Assembly (NCBI GenBank): GCA_023416575.1
Contig: JAEZHL010000218.1
Coordinates: forward strand, 1-9,723
Length of the DNA: 9,723 bases
Origin: Pseudomonadota bacterium
GTDB lineage: Bacteria > Pseudomonadota > Alphaproteobacteria > Rhizobiales > Hyphomicrobiaceae
Direction of reading: 5' to 3'
Shown: positions 1-6,471 of the stretch, piece by piece
How positions within the stretch are numbered: the first letter of the stretch is position 1
How the letters are laid out: the number at the start of each line of letters is the position of its first letter
Program-made: the position numbers and the translations under genes
Notes under the pieces: generated by a model
The model's database searches: none
What the model saw: only the letters and a program-made list of their open reading frames with translations
Told to the model about the DNA's origin: nothing

Positions 1-162
1 CGGCTGCTCAAGAGGGACAACGTCGTCAGTGCCGCCGCCGAGCAGGAGGGGCGTAACCTCCAAGGGCTCGGGGTGTCGCGCCTGCATACCGCGGAATCGA
101 TCGTTCCGGTTTACCTGGAGCATTTCAGGCCGCGCGGGCAGTTCGCGCGCTACCGGGGCTGA
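1..162 (+). CDS. C-terminal fragment of a complex I NDUFA9-like NAD(P)-binding protein
   Basis: The frame is open from the first base of the window and ends with TGA, giving the last 53 residues of a protein whose start lies outside. The segment NVVSAAAEQEGRNLQGLG, followed by a short hydrophobic stretch with VPVYLEHFR and a final GQFARYRG, resembles from memory the C-terminus of the alphaproteobacterial NDUFA9-type proteins. These are extended short-chain-dehydrogenase-like proteins with a Rossmann fold related to an accessory subunit of respiratory complex I. The Rossmann nucleotide-binding part is not in the window, so the assignment rests only on this tail. The role in assembly or stability of NADH:quinone oxidoreductase is family knowledge, not visible here. 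The gene is followed by a 14-bp hairpin and converges on the DUF1150 gene. Confidence 0.65.
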   Translation, partial: RLLKRDNVVSAAAEQEGRNLQGLGVSRLHTAESIVPVYLEHFRPRGQFARYRG

Positions 163-177
163 AGGACTTCCTGACAC

Positions 178-214
178 CGAGGCTCGCCTGAACCCGAAGG
201 TCGGGTGAGCTTCG
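178..214 (+). terminator. Hairpin after the NDUFA9-like gene, possible terminator
   Basis: Bases 178-191 pair with 201-214 in a 14-bp stem that includes three G-T wobbles, with a 9-base loop. It starts 15 bases after the stop codon of the left-edge gene. There is no T tract after it on the + strand, so if it ends transcription it is not a classical intrinsic terminator. It may instead protect the mRNA 3' end. Confidence 0.4.
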
Positions 215-230
215 AGAACTCGGGAGCTCA

Positions 231-273
231 TGAAAAACGAAAGCGCTCCAATCGCGAGCGATGGAGCGCTTCG
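231..273 (-). terminator. Intrinsic terminator of the hsp20-DUF1150 transcript
   Basis: Bases 241-250 (AAGCGCTCCA) and 262-271 (TGGAGCGCTT) form a perfect 10-bp inverted repeat. A further TCG/CGA pairing inside it is reached across one bulged A. Read on the minus strand, the stem is followed by a T-rich run, the complement of the AAAAA at 233-237. It starts about 25 bases beyond the stop codon of the DUF1150 gene, where the end of that transcript is expected. Confidence 0.75.
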
Positions 274-297
274 GAATCCCGTTCTCGTCCTAGCCTC

Positions 298-591
298 TCA
301 GTGGACGCTCGCCACCTCCAGCTTGTCTCCACGGGCGTGGCCGATCGCAGCCTGGCGGCTGTCCGTCAGCGCGATGGGCGTGCCGTCGGCCGCGTGAAGC
401 GCATAGAGATCGATGCCACCGGGAAGACCCTCGACGGCCGGGTACAGCCGCTGAGCCTCGTCGGACGACAGCACCTTGATATAGGCGATCTGGCCGCCGC
501 CCAGCCGCGCGAGCTCGAGCTGGCTCATCACCGGTGCGATGGCCGGTGCTTGGCGCTTGCGCGACGATCTGGTGCGATTTGTCCTGTTCAT
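298..591 (-). CDS. DUF1150 family protein
   Basis: This is a 97-residue protein of the alphaproteobacterial DUF1150 family, whose function is unknown. The family core is seen from about residue 25: ELARLGGGQIAYIK, then LYALHAADGTPIALTDSR at about 62-79, and a C-terminal tail ending in ASVH. The start at 591 is chosen because GGAGGAG stands 7 bases before the ATG (bases 599-605). It adds a basic N-terminal extension of about 20 residues; an internal Met at residue 22 (coordinate 528) would give a shorter form closer to the usual family length, as I recall it. No signal peptide or membrane segment is seen. It lies 132 bases downstream of hsp20 on the same strand and before a good terminator, so it is probably co-transcribed with hsp20 and heat-induced. 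I recall this Hsp20-DUF1150 adjacency from other Hyphomicrobiales, which suggests a role linked to the small heat-shock protein; that link is inference. Confidence 0.85.
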   Translation of the reverse strand: MNRTNRTRSSRKRQAPAIAPVMSQLELARLGGGQIAYIKVLSSDEAQRLYPAVEGLPGGIDLYALHAADGTPIALTDSRQAAIGHARGDKLEVASVH

Positions 592-705
592 GACGCAACT
601 CCTCCAGGTCGAGGGACCGAACACGTCATGCCTTGCAGCTCGCGGCAAAGCCCACAAGCCGCCTGCACGTATGGTCCCGTGATTCTCTGTCTTTGGCCAG
701 CGATC

Positions 706-731
706 AGCGCTCAAACGCTGGTTTTAGCGCT
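706..731 (-). other. Intercistronic hairpin at the 3' end of hsp20
   Basis: The self-complementary hexamer AGCGCT occurs at 706-711 and again at 726-731. Together with AAA/TTT inside and one mismatch, it makes a short stem with a 6-base loop spanning the hsp20 stop codon (724-726). An alternative pairing of CCAGCG (698-703) with CGCTGG (716-721) competes with it. There is no T tract on the minus strand. It may serve as a partial stop or mRNA-processing point between hsp20 and DUF1150; this is inference from structure only. Confidence 0.35.
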
Positions 732-1149
732 CACCGATCTCGATTCTTCGCACCAGCCGTTCCGGCTCGTGCCGAACGAGGTCGATGGACAGAAGACCGT
801 TGCTGAGATCCGCGCTTCGGATCTCGATCCCGTCCGCAAGCACGAAGGTGCGGTGAAACTGCCGCGCCGCAATTCCTCGGTAAAGGTACTCCCGGCCCTT
901 GGCTTCCTGCTGTTTGCCGCGGATGGAGAGCTGGTTGTCCTCGACGGTGATCTCTAGTTGGTCGCGCGTGAAGCCGGCGACAGCCAATGTGATGCGCAAG
1001 ACCTCGACCCGTTCCCCGTTCTGGGCGATCCGCTCGATGTTGTACGGCGGATAGCCATCGCCGGAGCCTTTGCCGGCCCGGTCGATCAGCCGCTCGATCT
1101 CCTCGAACCCGAGCAGCATGGGACTGGACAGAAGCGACATGCGTGACAT
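724..1149 (-). CDS. Hsp20 family small heat-shock protein
   Basis: This 141-residue protein is an ATP-independent holdase chaperone of the alpha-crystallin family, which binds unfolding cytoplasmic proteins during heat stress and passes them to DnaK/ClpB. The N-terminal arm contains PYNIER at about residues 35-40, as in IbpA-type Hsp20s. The alpha-crystallin domain runs from about 36 to 130, with the hallmark SNGLLSIDL near 116-124, and the IxI motif (I136-E-I138) for oligomer assembly is at the C-terminus. The length is normal for the bacterial class. The start at 1149 is preceded by GGAAAGGG 9 bases upstream; a second in-frame ATG lies three codons further in (1140). A sigma-32-type promoter at 1266-1293 and a leader of about 110 bases indicate heat-shock control. 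DUF1150 follows downstream on the same strand. The family assignment is firm; which paralogue it is cannot be told. Confidence 0.95.
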   Translation of the reverse strand: MSRMSLLSSPMLLGFEEIERLIDRAGKGSGDGYPPYNIERIAQNGERVEVLRITLAVAGFTRDQLEITVEDNQLSIRGKQQEAKGREYLYRGIAARQFHRTFVLADGIEIRSADLSNGLLSIDLVRHEPERLVRRIEIGER

Positions 1150-1190
1150 CGTGCAAAGCCCTTTCCAAGCGACCCTGTTGTCCAAATCAC

Positions 1191-1215
1191 CGCGGGTCCC
1201 ATCGGGGCCCCCGCG
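1191..1215 (-). other. GC-rich hairpin in the hsp20 leader
   Basis: CGCGGG (1191-1196) pairs with CCCGCG (1210-1215), and the enclosed bases can form a further short CCC/GGG pairing. It sits 40-65 bases before the hsp20 start codon, inside the presumed 5' untranslated leader. Such folds are common in leaders of rhizobial small heat-shock genes, where RNA thermometers occur. I could not find the classical anti-Shine-Dalgarno pairing of a ROSE element here. Confidence 0.4.
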
Positions 1216-1265
1216 AGCTGCCGGCCCCGTTTGCTGCCGGGCACCGGTAATCCACGCAGAAAGAA

Positions 1266-1293
1266 ATATGGTGCCCATGGGGGTGAGTTCAAG
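1266..1293 (-). promoter_or_regulatory. Sigma-32 (RpoH)-type promoter of hsp20
   Basis: On the minus strand, CTTGAAC (complement of 1287-1293) and CACCATAT (complement of 1266-1273) are separated by 13 bases. The known RpoH consensus is CTTGAAA, a spacer of 11-16 and CCCCATnT. The -35 part differs at one base (the last) and the -10 part at one base. Transcription would begin near 1258-1260, leaving a leader of about 110 bases before hsp20. The position upstream of a small heat-shock gene makes the match more credible than sequence alone. Confidence 0.7.
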
Positions 1294-1402
1294 CAAGCGC
1301 GTAGAGCGGTTCATGCAACACCAGTGTGATTTGCCGTCATAATCCTGAACGACTTGGCCGCCATAAGCCGGCGCTGCGTTCTGCAGAAACGGGGTGGTCT
1401 TC

Positions 1403-2065
1403 ATGTCTATTCGTGTTGTGCTCAGTCAGGTACTCGCGGCCGGAGTTGTCGCGTTCCTCGCCATGTCGCCTGTGTCCGCGCAGGAGCCAAAACCCGAAGC
1501 AGCGGTCGAGGAGGTGGAGCTCACGCCCGAGGAGAAGGCGGAGCGCGAGAGCCGGAAGGCCTGCAAAGTGGCAATCTGCGCCGCATTCCACAATCGCAAG
1601 CCGGACGGAGCCGACATCGCCTGCAACATCGTCAAGACCTGGCGCAAGGAGCGCCTCGAGAAGATCGTCTCCAAGGCAAAGGTGTCCTGGCCCTGGGGGC
1701 AGGTGAAGTGTGTCGCCGATCTCAAGCTCAAGCGCGAGACTCTCATCAAGGCCATGTCAGAGCCCAAGCACGAAGCGACGCTCGAGAAGCATCAGGTCAA
1801 CTGTCAGATCGAGCGCGAGAACGAAGCGGCTGCCGAAGTGAAGTTCGACTTCACCCCGAAGGTGACGTTCGAGGGCGGGAAGGCGACGAAGGCCGCGCTC
1901 AACTGGGGGAAGATCGAGGCTCCGACCCTGGTCAAGGGCGCGATGTGGACAGCCACTGCGACGGACAACACGTTCAACGTGCTCGAAGGTACGGTTGTCG
2001 AGGATATCAACGACTTCGTCTCGAAGAAGTGCATGGAGGTCAAGGAGGAGTGGCAGAACCAGTAG
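1403..2065 (+). CDS. Exported six-cysteine protein of unknown function
   Basis: I do not recognise a named function. The 220-residue product begins with a clear Sec signal peptide: Arg4, a hydrophobic core at about 5-21, and a likely cleavage after VSA (residue 26). A short acidic, charged stretch follows (about 30-53). The mature part has six cysteines at 54, 59, 74, 103, 134 and 210, an even number compatible with three disulfides in the periplasm. A WPWG motif lies at 96-99 and an LNWG at 166-169. The C-terminal half is rich in alternating hydrophobic and charged residues, suggesting beta strands. There is no lipobox. The start at 1403 is preferred over an ATG at 1394 because GGGGTGG ends 5 bases before it and the signal peptide then begins normally. 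It is divergent from hsp20 and converges on the ABC-F gene with a 33-base gap. I have an impression of similar unnamed proteins in Hyphomicrobium-like bacteria, but cannot verify this. Confidence 0.8.
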   Translation: MSIRVVLSQVLAAGVVAFLAMSPVSAQEPKPEAAVEEVELTPEEKAERESRKACKVAICAAFHNRKPDGADIACNIVKTWRKERLEKIVSKAKVSWPWGQVKCVADLKLKRETLIKAMSEPKHEATLEKHQVNCQIERENEAAAEVKFDFTPKVTFEGGKATKAALNWGKIEAPTLVKGAMWTATATDNTFNVLEGTVVEDINDFVSKKCMEVKEEWQNQ

Positions 2066-2098
2066 CCGCCGCGCGCGAGCTGCGGATGCGTTGGCCCG

Positions 2099-3925
2099 TC
2101 AGCTGGAGCTGTCGAGCTCTTCGCGCAGCAGCTCGAGTTCGAGCCAGCGGTTTTCGGCTGTCGTGAGCTCCGCCTCAGCCTGACCGAGGCGCGTGGTCAC
2201 CGAATCGAAGGACTTCGGATCACGCCCATAGAGTCCCGGATCGGACAGCGTCTTCTGCAGCGCCGCGATTTCGCGCTGCAGTGCCTCGATGGTGTTCGGC
2301 AGAGTCGCGAGCGCGTGTTTCTCGTTGAACGAGAGCTTACGCTTGGATTGCCGGCTCGCCTCAGCCTTCGGGGCGCTTTTCGCCTTGCTGCTATCCGCGG
2401 CAGGTGAACTCCCGGCACCCGCCGCAGGGAGGTCGGAGCCGGACCGTTGTGCCAGCATGTCGGAATAGCCGCCGGCATACTCGATCCAGCGTCCGTCGCC
2501 TTCGGCCGCAATTACCGAGGTCACCACGCGGTCGAGGAAGTCGCGGTCGTGGCTGACCAGGATCACGGTTCCGGCATAGTCCGACAGCAGCTCTTGCAGC
2601 AGATCGAGCGTCTCCAGGTCGAGATCGTTCGTTGGCTCGTCGAGCACGAGCAGGTTGGAGGACTTGGCGAGGGCGCGCGCCAGCATGAGCCGCGCCCGCT
2701 CGCCACCCGACAACACGGACAGCGGACTGCGCGCCTGCTCGGGCTGGAACAGGAAGTCCTTCATGTAGCTGGCGACGTGGCGGGCCTGTCCGTTGATGAC
2801 GACCTTGTCACCGCGACCGCCGGTGAGGGCCTCGGTGACGGTCATCGTCGGCGCCAGTTCGTCGCGGCGCTGATCCAGGGTCACCATGTCGAGCCCGGAG
2901 CCCAGCCGCACCTCGCCTGAATCGGGATCAAGCCGGCCTGTCAGCATCTGCAGCAGCGTGGTCTTGCCGGCGCCGTTCGGCCCGACGATGCCGATCCGAT
3001 CGCCACGTGCGATGCGGGTCGAGAAATCGCGCACGACATATCTGCTGTCGAATGCCTTCTCGATGCCCGTCGCCTCGATGACGAGCCGGCCGGAGGGGCC
3101 ACTTTGGCCCGCTGAGAATCGAACGTCCCCCTGAACGCGTCGGGCATCGCGGCGCTCCTGGCGCATGCGCGCGAGCTCGGCCACGCGGCGCACGTTGCGC
3201 TTGCGCCGCGCCGTGACGCCGCCGTGCATCCAGCTTTCCTCGCGCGCGATTTTGCGGTCGAGTTTATGGGCTTCGAGCTCTTCCTGCTCCAGCAGCGCAT
3301 CGCGCCAGCCCTCGAAGGCGCTGAAGCCCTGCTCGAGGCGGCGCGTTATGCCGCGATCGAGCCAGATGGTGGTGCGCGAGAGGCTTTCCAGGAAGCGGCG
3401 ATCGTGGCTGATCAAAACCAGCGCCGATTTCATTGTCTTCAGCTCCGACTCGAGCCATTCGATCGCGGGCAGGTCGAGATGGTTCGTCGGCTCGTCGAGC
3501 AGCAGCACGTCGGGTTCGGGAGCCAGAACACGGGCCAGCGCCGTGCGCCGGGCCTCGCCGCCAGACAGGACGCCGACAGGCTCCTCGCCGCTCAGCCCCA
3601 GCGTTTCCAGCAGGTAGCGGGCACGGTAGGGATCCTGCGTGGGCCCGAGCCCGGCTTCCACATAGTCCAGCGTTGTGGCGAAACCGGAAAAATCCACTTC
3701 CTGCGGAAGGTAACGCACCAGCGCGCCGGGCTGCGAAAAGCGTTCGCCGCGGTCGGGCTCGATCAAGCCGGCGGCGATCCTGAGCAGCGTCGACTTCCCC
3801 GAGCCATTGCGTCCGATGAGGCACACGCGCTCGCCGGGTGCGACGGCCAACTCGGCGCCGGTGAGCAGGGGCGTGCCGCCGTAGGTCAAATGAATGTCGC
3901 GGAGCGCCACCAAGGGAGGAGCCAT
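2099..3925 (-). CDS. uup: ABC-F family ATPase, Uup type
   Basis: This 608-residue soluble protein has two ABC ATPase domains and no membrane segments, the layout of the ABC-F family, which acts on the ribosome rather than in transport. Domain 1 has Walker A GRNGSGKS at 38-45, signature LSGGE at 120-124, Walker B ending DEPTNHLD at 144-151 and SHD at 173-175. Domain 2 has GPNGAGKT at 315-322, LSGGE at 405-409, DEPTNDLD at 429-436 and SHD at 458-460. The charged helical linker between them lies at about 205-270. After domain 2 come an Ala/Ser/Lys-rich stretch (about 495-530) and a C-terminal coiled coil (about 540-605), the feature that separates Uup from EttA. Uup is linked in E. coli to ribosome function and to suppressing precise excision of transposons. 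The start is supported by GAGG 6 bases upstream of ATG. The gene is intact and divergent from apaG. A related ABC-F subtype cannot be wholly excluded. Confidence 0.9.
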   Translation of the reverse strand: MAPPLVALRDIHLTYGGTPLLTGAELAVAPGERVCLIGRNGSGKSTLLRIAAGLIEPDRGERFSQPGALVRYLPQEVDFSGFATTLDYVEAGLGPTQDPYRARYLLETLGLSGEEPVGVLSGGEARRTALARVLAPEPDVLLLDEPTNHLDLPAIEWLESELKTMKSALVLISHDRRFLESLSRTTIWLDRGITRRLEQGFSAFEGWRDALLEQEELEAHKLDRKIAREESWMHGGVTARRKRNVRRVAELARMRQERRDARRVQGDVRFSAGQSGPSGRLVIEATGIEKAFDSRYVVRDFSTRIARGDRIGIVGPNGAGKTTLLQMLTGRLDPDSGEVRLGSGLDMVTLDQRRDELAPTMTVTEALTGGRGDKVVINGQARHVASYMKDFLFQPEQARSPLSVLSGGERARLMLARALAKSSNLLVLDEPTNDLDLETLDLLQELLSDYAGTVILVSHDRDFLDRVVTSVIAAEGDGRWIEYAGGYSDMLAQRSGSDLPAAGAGSSPAADSSKAKSAPKAEASRQSKRKLSFNEKHALATLPNTIEALQREIAALQKTLSDPGLYGRDPKSFDSVTTRLGQAEAELTTAENRWLELELLREELDSSS

Positions 3926-4115
3926 CGAATGCCTCAGGTCTGTTGTCGTGCTGAATCAGGCTGCGGGTCAGGCCGCCCGCAGCCGTGGCGGAGCCGGGCT
4001 GGGCACGAATGTGTTAGTTACTCTATATTCAGGACGAAGGTTGAGTGATCTTGATCCAAGTACCATGGAACCTAGTCTAAGTACGCTCGATGCGTCCCCT
4101 TGAGGGTGTTCTTGC
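3926..4115. promoter_or_regulatory. Divergent uup-apaG intergenic region
   Basis: These 190 bases must carry the promoters of both divergent genes. The part from about 4007 to 4095 is clearly more AT-rich than its surroundings and includes TATATT at 4024-4029, but I could not pair a convincing -35 with it on either strand. A 9-bp hairpin (3959-3984) and a GAATC site (3953-3957), a possible CcrM methylation site, lie on the uup side. Confidence 0.45.
3959..3984. repeat. Perfect 9-bp inverted repeat between uup and apaG
   Basis: GGCTGCGGG (3959-3967) and CCCGCAGCC (3976-3984) are perfectly complementary around an 8-base loop. No T tract follows on either strand, so it is unlikely to be an intrinsic terminator. 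It lies 33 bases before the uup start codon, so it would fall in or near the uup leader and could slow translation or bind a protein. No known operator is recognised. Confidence 0.5.
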
Positions 4116-4508
4116 ATGTATGAAGCCGTCACTCACGGCATCCGTGTCCGTGTTACTCCAGCCTACGTCGAGGATCAGTCGAGTCCGGATGACGACTATT
4201 TCTTCTGGATGTACACGGTCATGATCGAGAACGAAGGGGACGAGCCGGTTCAGCTTCGGTCGCGGATCTGGCATATCACGGACGGTGATGGCCACACCGA
4301 GGAGGTGCGCGGGCCGGGTGTCGTTGGCCAGACCCCCGTCATTCCTCCGGGCGAGACCTTCACGTACACGTCCGGGTGCCCGCTCAGAACGCCACAAGGC
4401 ATCATGGTCGGCTCCTATCAGATGGTTAATGCCCAGGGCGACCTCTTCAGCGTCGCCATCCCGGCATTCTCCCTCGATAGCCCATTCGCCATTCGGAACG
4501 TGAACTGA
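4116..4508 (+). CDS. apaG: ApaG family protein (Co2+/Mg2+ efflux protein ApaG)
   Basis: The 130-residue product matches the ApaG family (also called DUF525) along its whole length. It has the beta-rich N-terminal half beginning MYEAVTHGIRVRV, FFWMYTVMIEN at about 29-39, the glycine-rich GPGVVG at 66-71, IPPGETFTYTSGCPL at 76-90 and GIMVGSYQMV at 95-104. The fold is a fibronectin type III-like beta sandwich. The name comes from the apaGH locus of enterobacteria; a link to Co2+ resistance and Mg2+ efflux has been reported, but the molecular role is not settled. There is no signal peptide or membrane segment, so it is cytoplasmic. GAGGG stands 9 bases before the ATG at 4116. It converges on hslO with a 21-base gap and is divergent from uup. 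apaG near hslO and argF is, as I recall, a common arrangement in Hyphomicrobiales. Confidence 0.95.
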   Translation: MYEAVTHGIRVRVTPAYVEDQSSPDDDYFFWMYTVMIENEGDEPVQLRSRIWHITDGDGHTEEVRGPGVVGQTPVIPPGETFTYTSGCPLRTPQGIMVGSYQMVNAQGDLFSVAIPAFSLDSPFAIRNVN

Positions 4509-4529
4509 GGCCGACAAAGACTGCTCCGC

Positions 4530-5504
4530 CTACGCGGTCGGCTCGGGCTCGAAGCGGTATTTGGCGTTGCAGAACTCGCAGGTCACGGTGATCGCCCCGT
4601 CAGGCTCGCGCATATCCTCGAGCTCATGGGCCGCGAAGCTGCCAAGCAGGTTTGTGACCCGCTCCCGCGAGCAGCGGCAGTGCTCGGTGATGCTGATTGC
4701 CGGAAACGCTCGCACGCCTTCATCGGCGAAGAGGCGATAGAGCAGGCGCTCTGAGGTCAGCGTGGGGTCGAGCAGCTCGTGATCCTCGACGGTCGCGGCC
4801 AGCATGCGCGTGCCGGTCCAGCGATCATCCTCTTCGCCGACGAGCACGTTCTCGTTGTCGTCCTCTACGGTCGCGCCTTCCTCGACAGGCGGCACGTACT
4901 GGATCAGCAACCCGCCCGCGCGCCACTGCCAGGTCCCGCCCGCGAAGTGGCGGGCCACCGCGAGGCGCAGGAAGGTCGGAATCTGCTCCGATTGCCGGAA
5001 ATAGGTATGAGCCGCCTCGCTGAGGCTGCAGCCGTCGAGCGGCACGATGCCCTGATAGCGATCAAGATTGCCGCCGGGATCGATCGTCATTGCGAGGTGC
5101 CCGGTGCCGAGAAGCCGGCCCGGATCGTCGCGCGTATCGCGCCCCCTCACCAAGCGGTCGACCCGCTCCTTGTCGTAAGAGGCATAGGCCCGAACCTTGC
5201 CCGGTTCCTCGAAGTCGACCACCAGCATGCCGACCGGCCCATCCGACTTGGTCTGCAGGATGAGGCGGCCACCGTGAGCTGTGTCGAACTTCAGGGAAGA
5301 GCCGAGCAGCGTCGTGAGCGCCACTGCCTCGCCCAGCAGGCGGCTGACGGGCTCGGGGTACTCGTGGCGGTTCAAAATGCTGTCGATCATCGGGCCGAGG
5401 CGCACGACTCGGCCGAATACGCCGGACCGCTCGGTGCGGAACGGCATGATCAGATCATCTGCAACGCGCTCGCCAGCAGCGGCGCGCGTCCGGTCCTCTG
5501 GCAT
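4530..5504 (-). CDS. hslO: Hsp33 redox-regulated molecular chaperone HslO
   Basis: This 324-residue protein is Hsp33, a cytoplasmic holdase switched on by oxidative stress. The N-terminal substrate-binding domain includes GEAVALTTLLGSSLKFD (about 58-74) and a GPVGMLVVDF segment. The C-terminal redox switch has all four zinc-binding cysteines in the family spacing: Cys276-x-Cys278 (EHCRCS) and Cys309-x-x-Cys312 (TCEFCNAKYRF). Oxidation of these to disulfides releases zinc and activates the chaperone. There is an extra non-motif Cys159. The length is slightly greater than E. coli Hsp33, partly through an acidic insert around 206-228 and an extended N-terminus. The ATG directly abuts the argF stop codon, with AAGGA just before it inside argF, so translational coupling in an argD-argF-hslO operon is likely. 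It converges on apaG. The start could lie slightly further in, but Met1 fits the spacing best. Confidence 0.95.
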   Translation of the reverse strand: MPEDRTRAAAGERVADDLIMPFRTERSGVFGRVVRLGPMIDSILNRHEYPEPVSRLLGEAVALTTLLGSSLKFDTAHGGRLILQTKSDGPVGMLVVDFEEPGKVRAYASYDKERVDRLVRGRDTRDDPGRLLGTGHLAMTIDPGGNLDRYQGIVPLDGCSLSEAAHTYFRQSEQIPTFLRLAVARHFAGGTWQWRAGGLLIQYVPPVEEGATVEDDNENVLVGEEDDRWTGTRMLAATVEDHELLDPTLTSERLLYRLFADEGVRAFPAISITEHCRCSRERVTNLLGSFAAHELEDMREPDGAITVTCEFCNAKYRFEPEPTA

Positions 5505-6428
5505 TCAATCCTTCCCGAGGCACCATGCCAGGATCGCCTTCTGAGCATGAAGCCGGTTTTCCGCCTCGTCGAACACGACGGATTGCGGGCCATCGATAAC
5601 TTCCGCGCTCACCTCGTGGCCGCGATAAGCCGGAAGGCAATGCATGAATATGGCGTCGCGGCCCGCTTTCCGCATCAGGCCCTCGTCGACGGCATATGGT
5701 CCCAGCATCTGCTTGCGCCGCGCGGCATCCGTTTGCCCCATCGACACCCAAGTGTCGGTGACCACGCAATCGGCATTGGCAACGGCCTCGTCGGGATCGT
5801 CGGTGACGAGAACCTCCGCACCCTCAGCGGCGACGAAGTCGAGCACGGGCCGCTCCGGCTTGAGCTGAGCGGGCGATGCGATGCGCAACTTGAAGCCGAA
5901 GCGCGAGGCGGCATGGGCCCAGGAGGCGGCGACGTTGTTGCCGTCCCCGACCCACGCGATCGTCTTTCCGCCGATCGGCCCTCTGTGCTCCTCGAAGGTC
6001 ATGATGTCGGCGATGATCTGGCACGGATGGCTTCTGTCCGTCAGACCATTGATGACAGGCACCGTCGCGTTCTGGGCGAGCTCGACGACGCTCTCATGGC
6101 TGTTGGCGCGGATCATGATGGCGTCGACGTATCGCGAGAGCACGCGCGCCGTGTCGGGGATGGATTCGCCGCGTCCGAGCTGCAGATCGGTGTGATTGAG
6201 CACGATCGTCTGCCCGCCGAGCTGCCGCATGGCGACGTCGAAGGAGACCCGCGTGCGCGTCGAGGGCTTCTCGAAGATCATCGCCAGCACGGCTTGCTCG
6301 ATGCCGGGCGGCCGCAGGCTGGCCGGAACCGCCTTGCCGGCGCGTTTCATTTCGTGCGCGGCATCCACGATCCGCCGCAGCGTGATCGGATCAATATCGC
6401 CGATATCAATGAAATGGCGTGGCGCCAT
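5505..6428 (-). CDS. argF: Ornithine carbamoyltransferase
   Basis: The 307-residue product catalyses carbamoyl phosphate plus L-ornithine to L-citrulline plus phosphate, the sixth step of arginine biosynthesis, in the cytoplasm. The carbamoyl-phosphate motif STRTR is at 56-60, HPCQ at 134-137, the ornithine-binding DTWVSMGQ at 225-232 and HCLPAYRG at 263-270, all with the expected residues. The length is typical for the anabolic enzyme, and SMG rather than an acetylornithine-type substitution argues for ornithine as substrate. The start at 6428 (MAPRHFID) is chosen because GAGG stands 8 bases upstream and the homologous part begins there; the frame is open further upstream but that part overlaps argD. 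It lies 43 bases after argD, and its stop codon is followed directly by the hslO ATG, so the three genes read as one operon. The sequence gives no sign of damage. Confidence 0.97.
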   Translation of the reverse strand: MAPRHFIDIGDIDPITLRRIVDAAHEMKRAGKAVPASLRPPGIEQAVLAMIFEKPSTRTRVSFDVAMRQLGGQTIVLNHTDLQLGRGESIPDTARVLSRYVDAIMIRANSHESVVELAQNATVPVINGLTDRSHPCQIIADIMTFEEHRGPIGGKTIAWVGDGNNVAASWAHAASRFGFKLRIASPAQLKPERPVLDFVAAEGAEVLVTDDPDEAVANADCVVTDTWVSMGQTDAARRKQMLGPYAVDEGLMRKAGRDAIFMHCLPAYRGHEVSAEVIDGPQSVVFDEAENRLHAQKAILAWCLGKD

Positions 6429-6471
6429 GACGTGGACCTCGCGTGGCGAGCGGCCTCGGCCGTCAGGATTG

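Noticed and set aside
205..957. A 250-codon + strand frame over DUF1150 and hsp20
   Set aside because: It runs through the terminator hairpin and antisense to two genes with clear family matches and ribosome-binding sites.
1150..1260. Canonical ROSE RNA thermometer before hsp20
   Set aside because: The conserved U(U/C)GCU pairing over the Shine-Dalgarno could not be found by eye, so only an unspecified leader structure is reported.
1354..2166. A 270-codon + strand frame overlapping the exported protein gene
   Set aside because: It is rich in Arg, Gly, Ala and Ser with no motif, whereas the frame at 1403 has a signal peptide, a ribosome-binding site and an even set of cysteines.
4509..4550. 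GCCGAC/GTCGGC inverted repeat between apaG and hslO as a shared terminator
   Set aside because: The loop is about 20 bases, the stem only 6 bp, part of it lies inside hslO, and no T tract follows on either strand.
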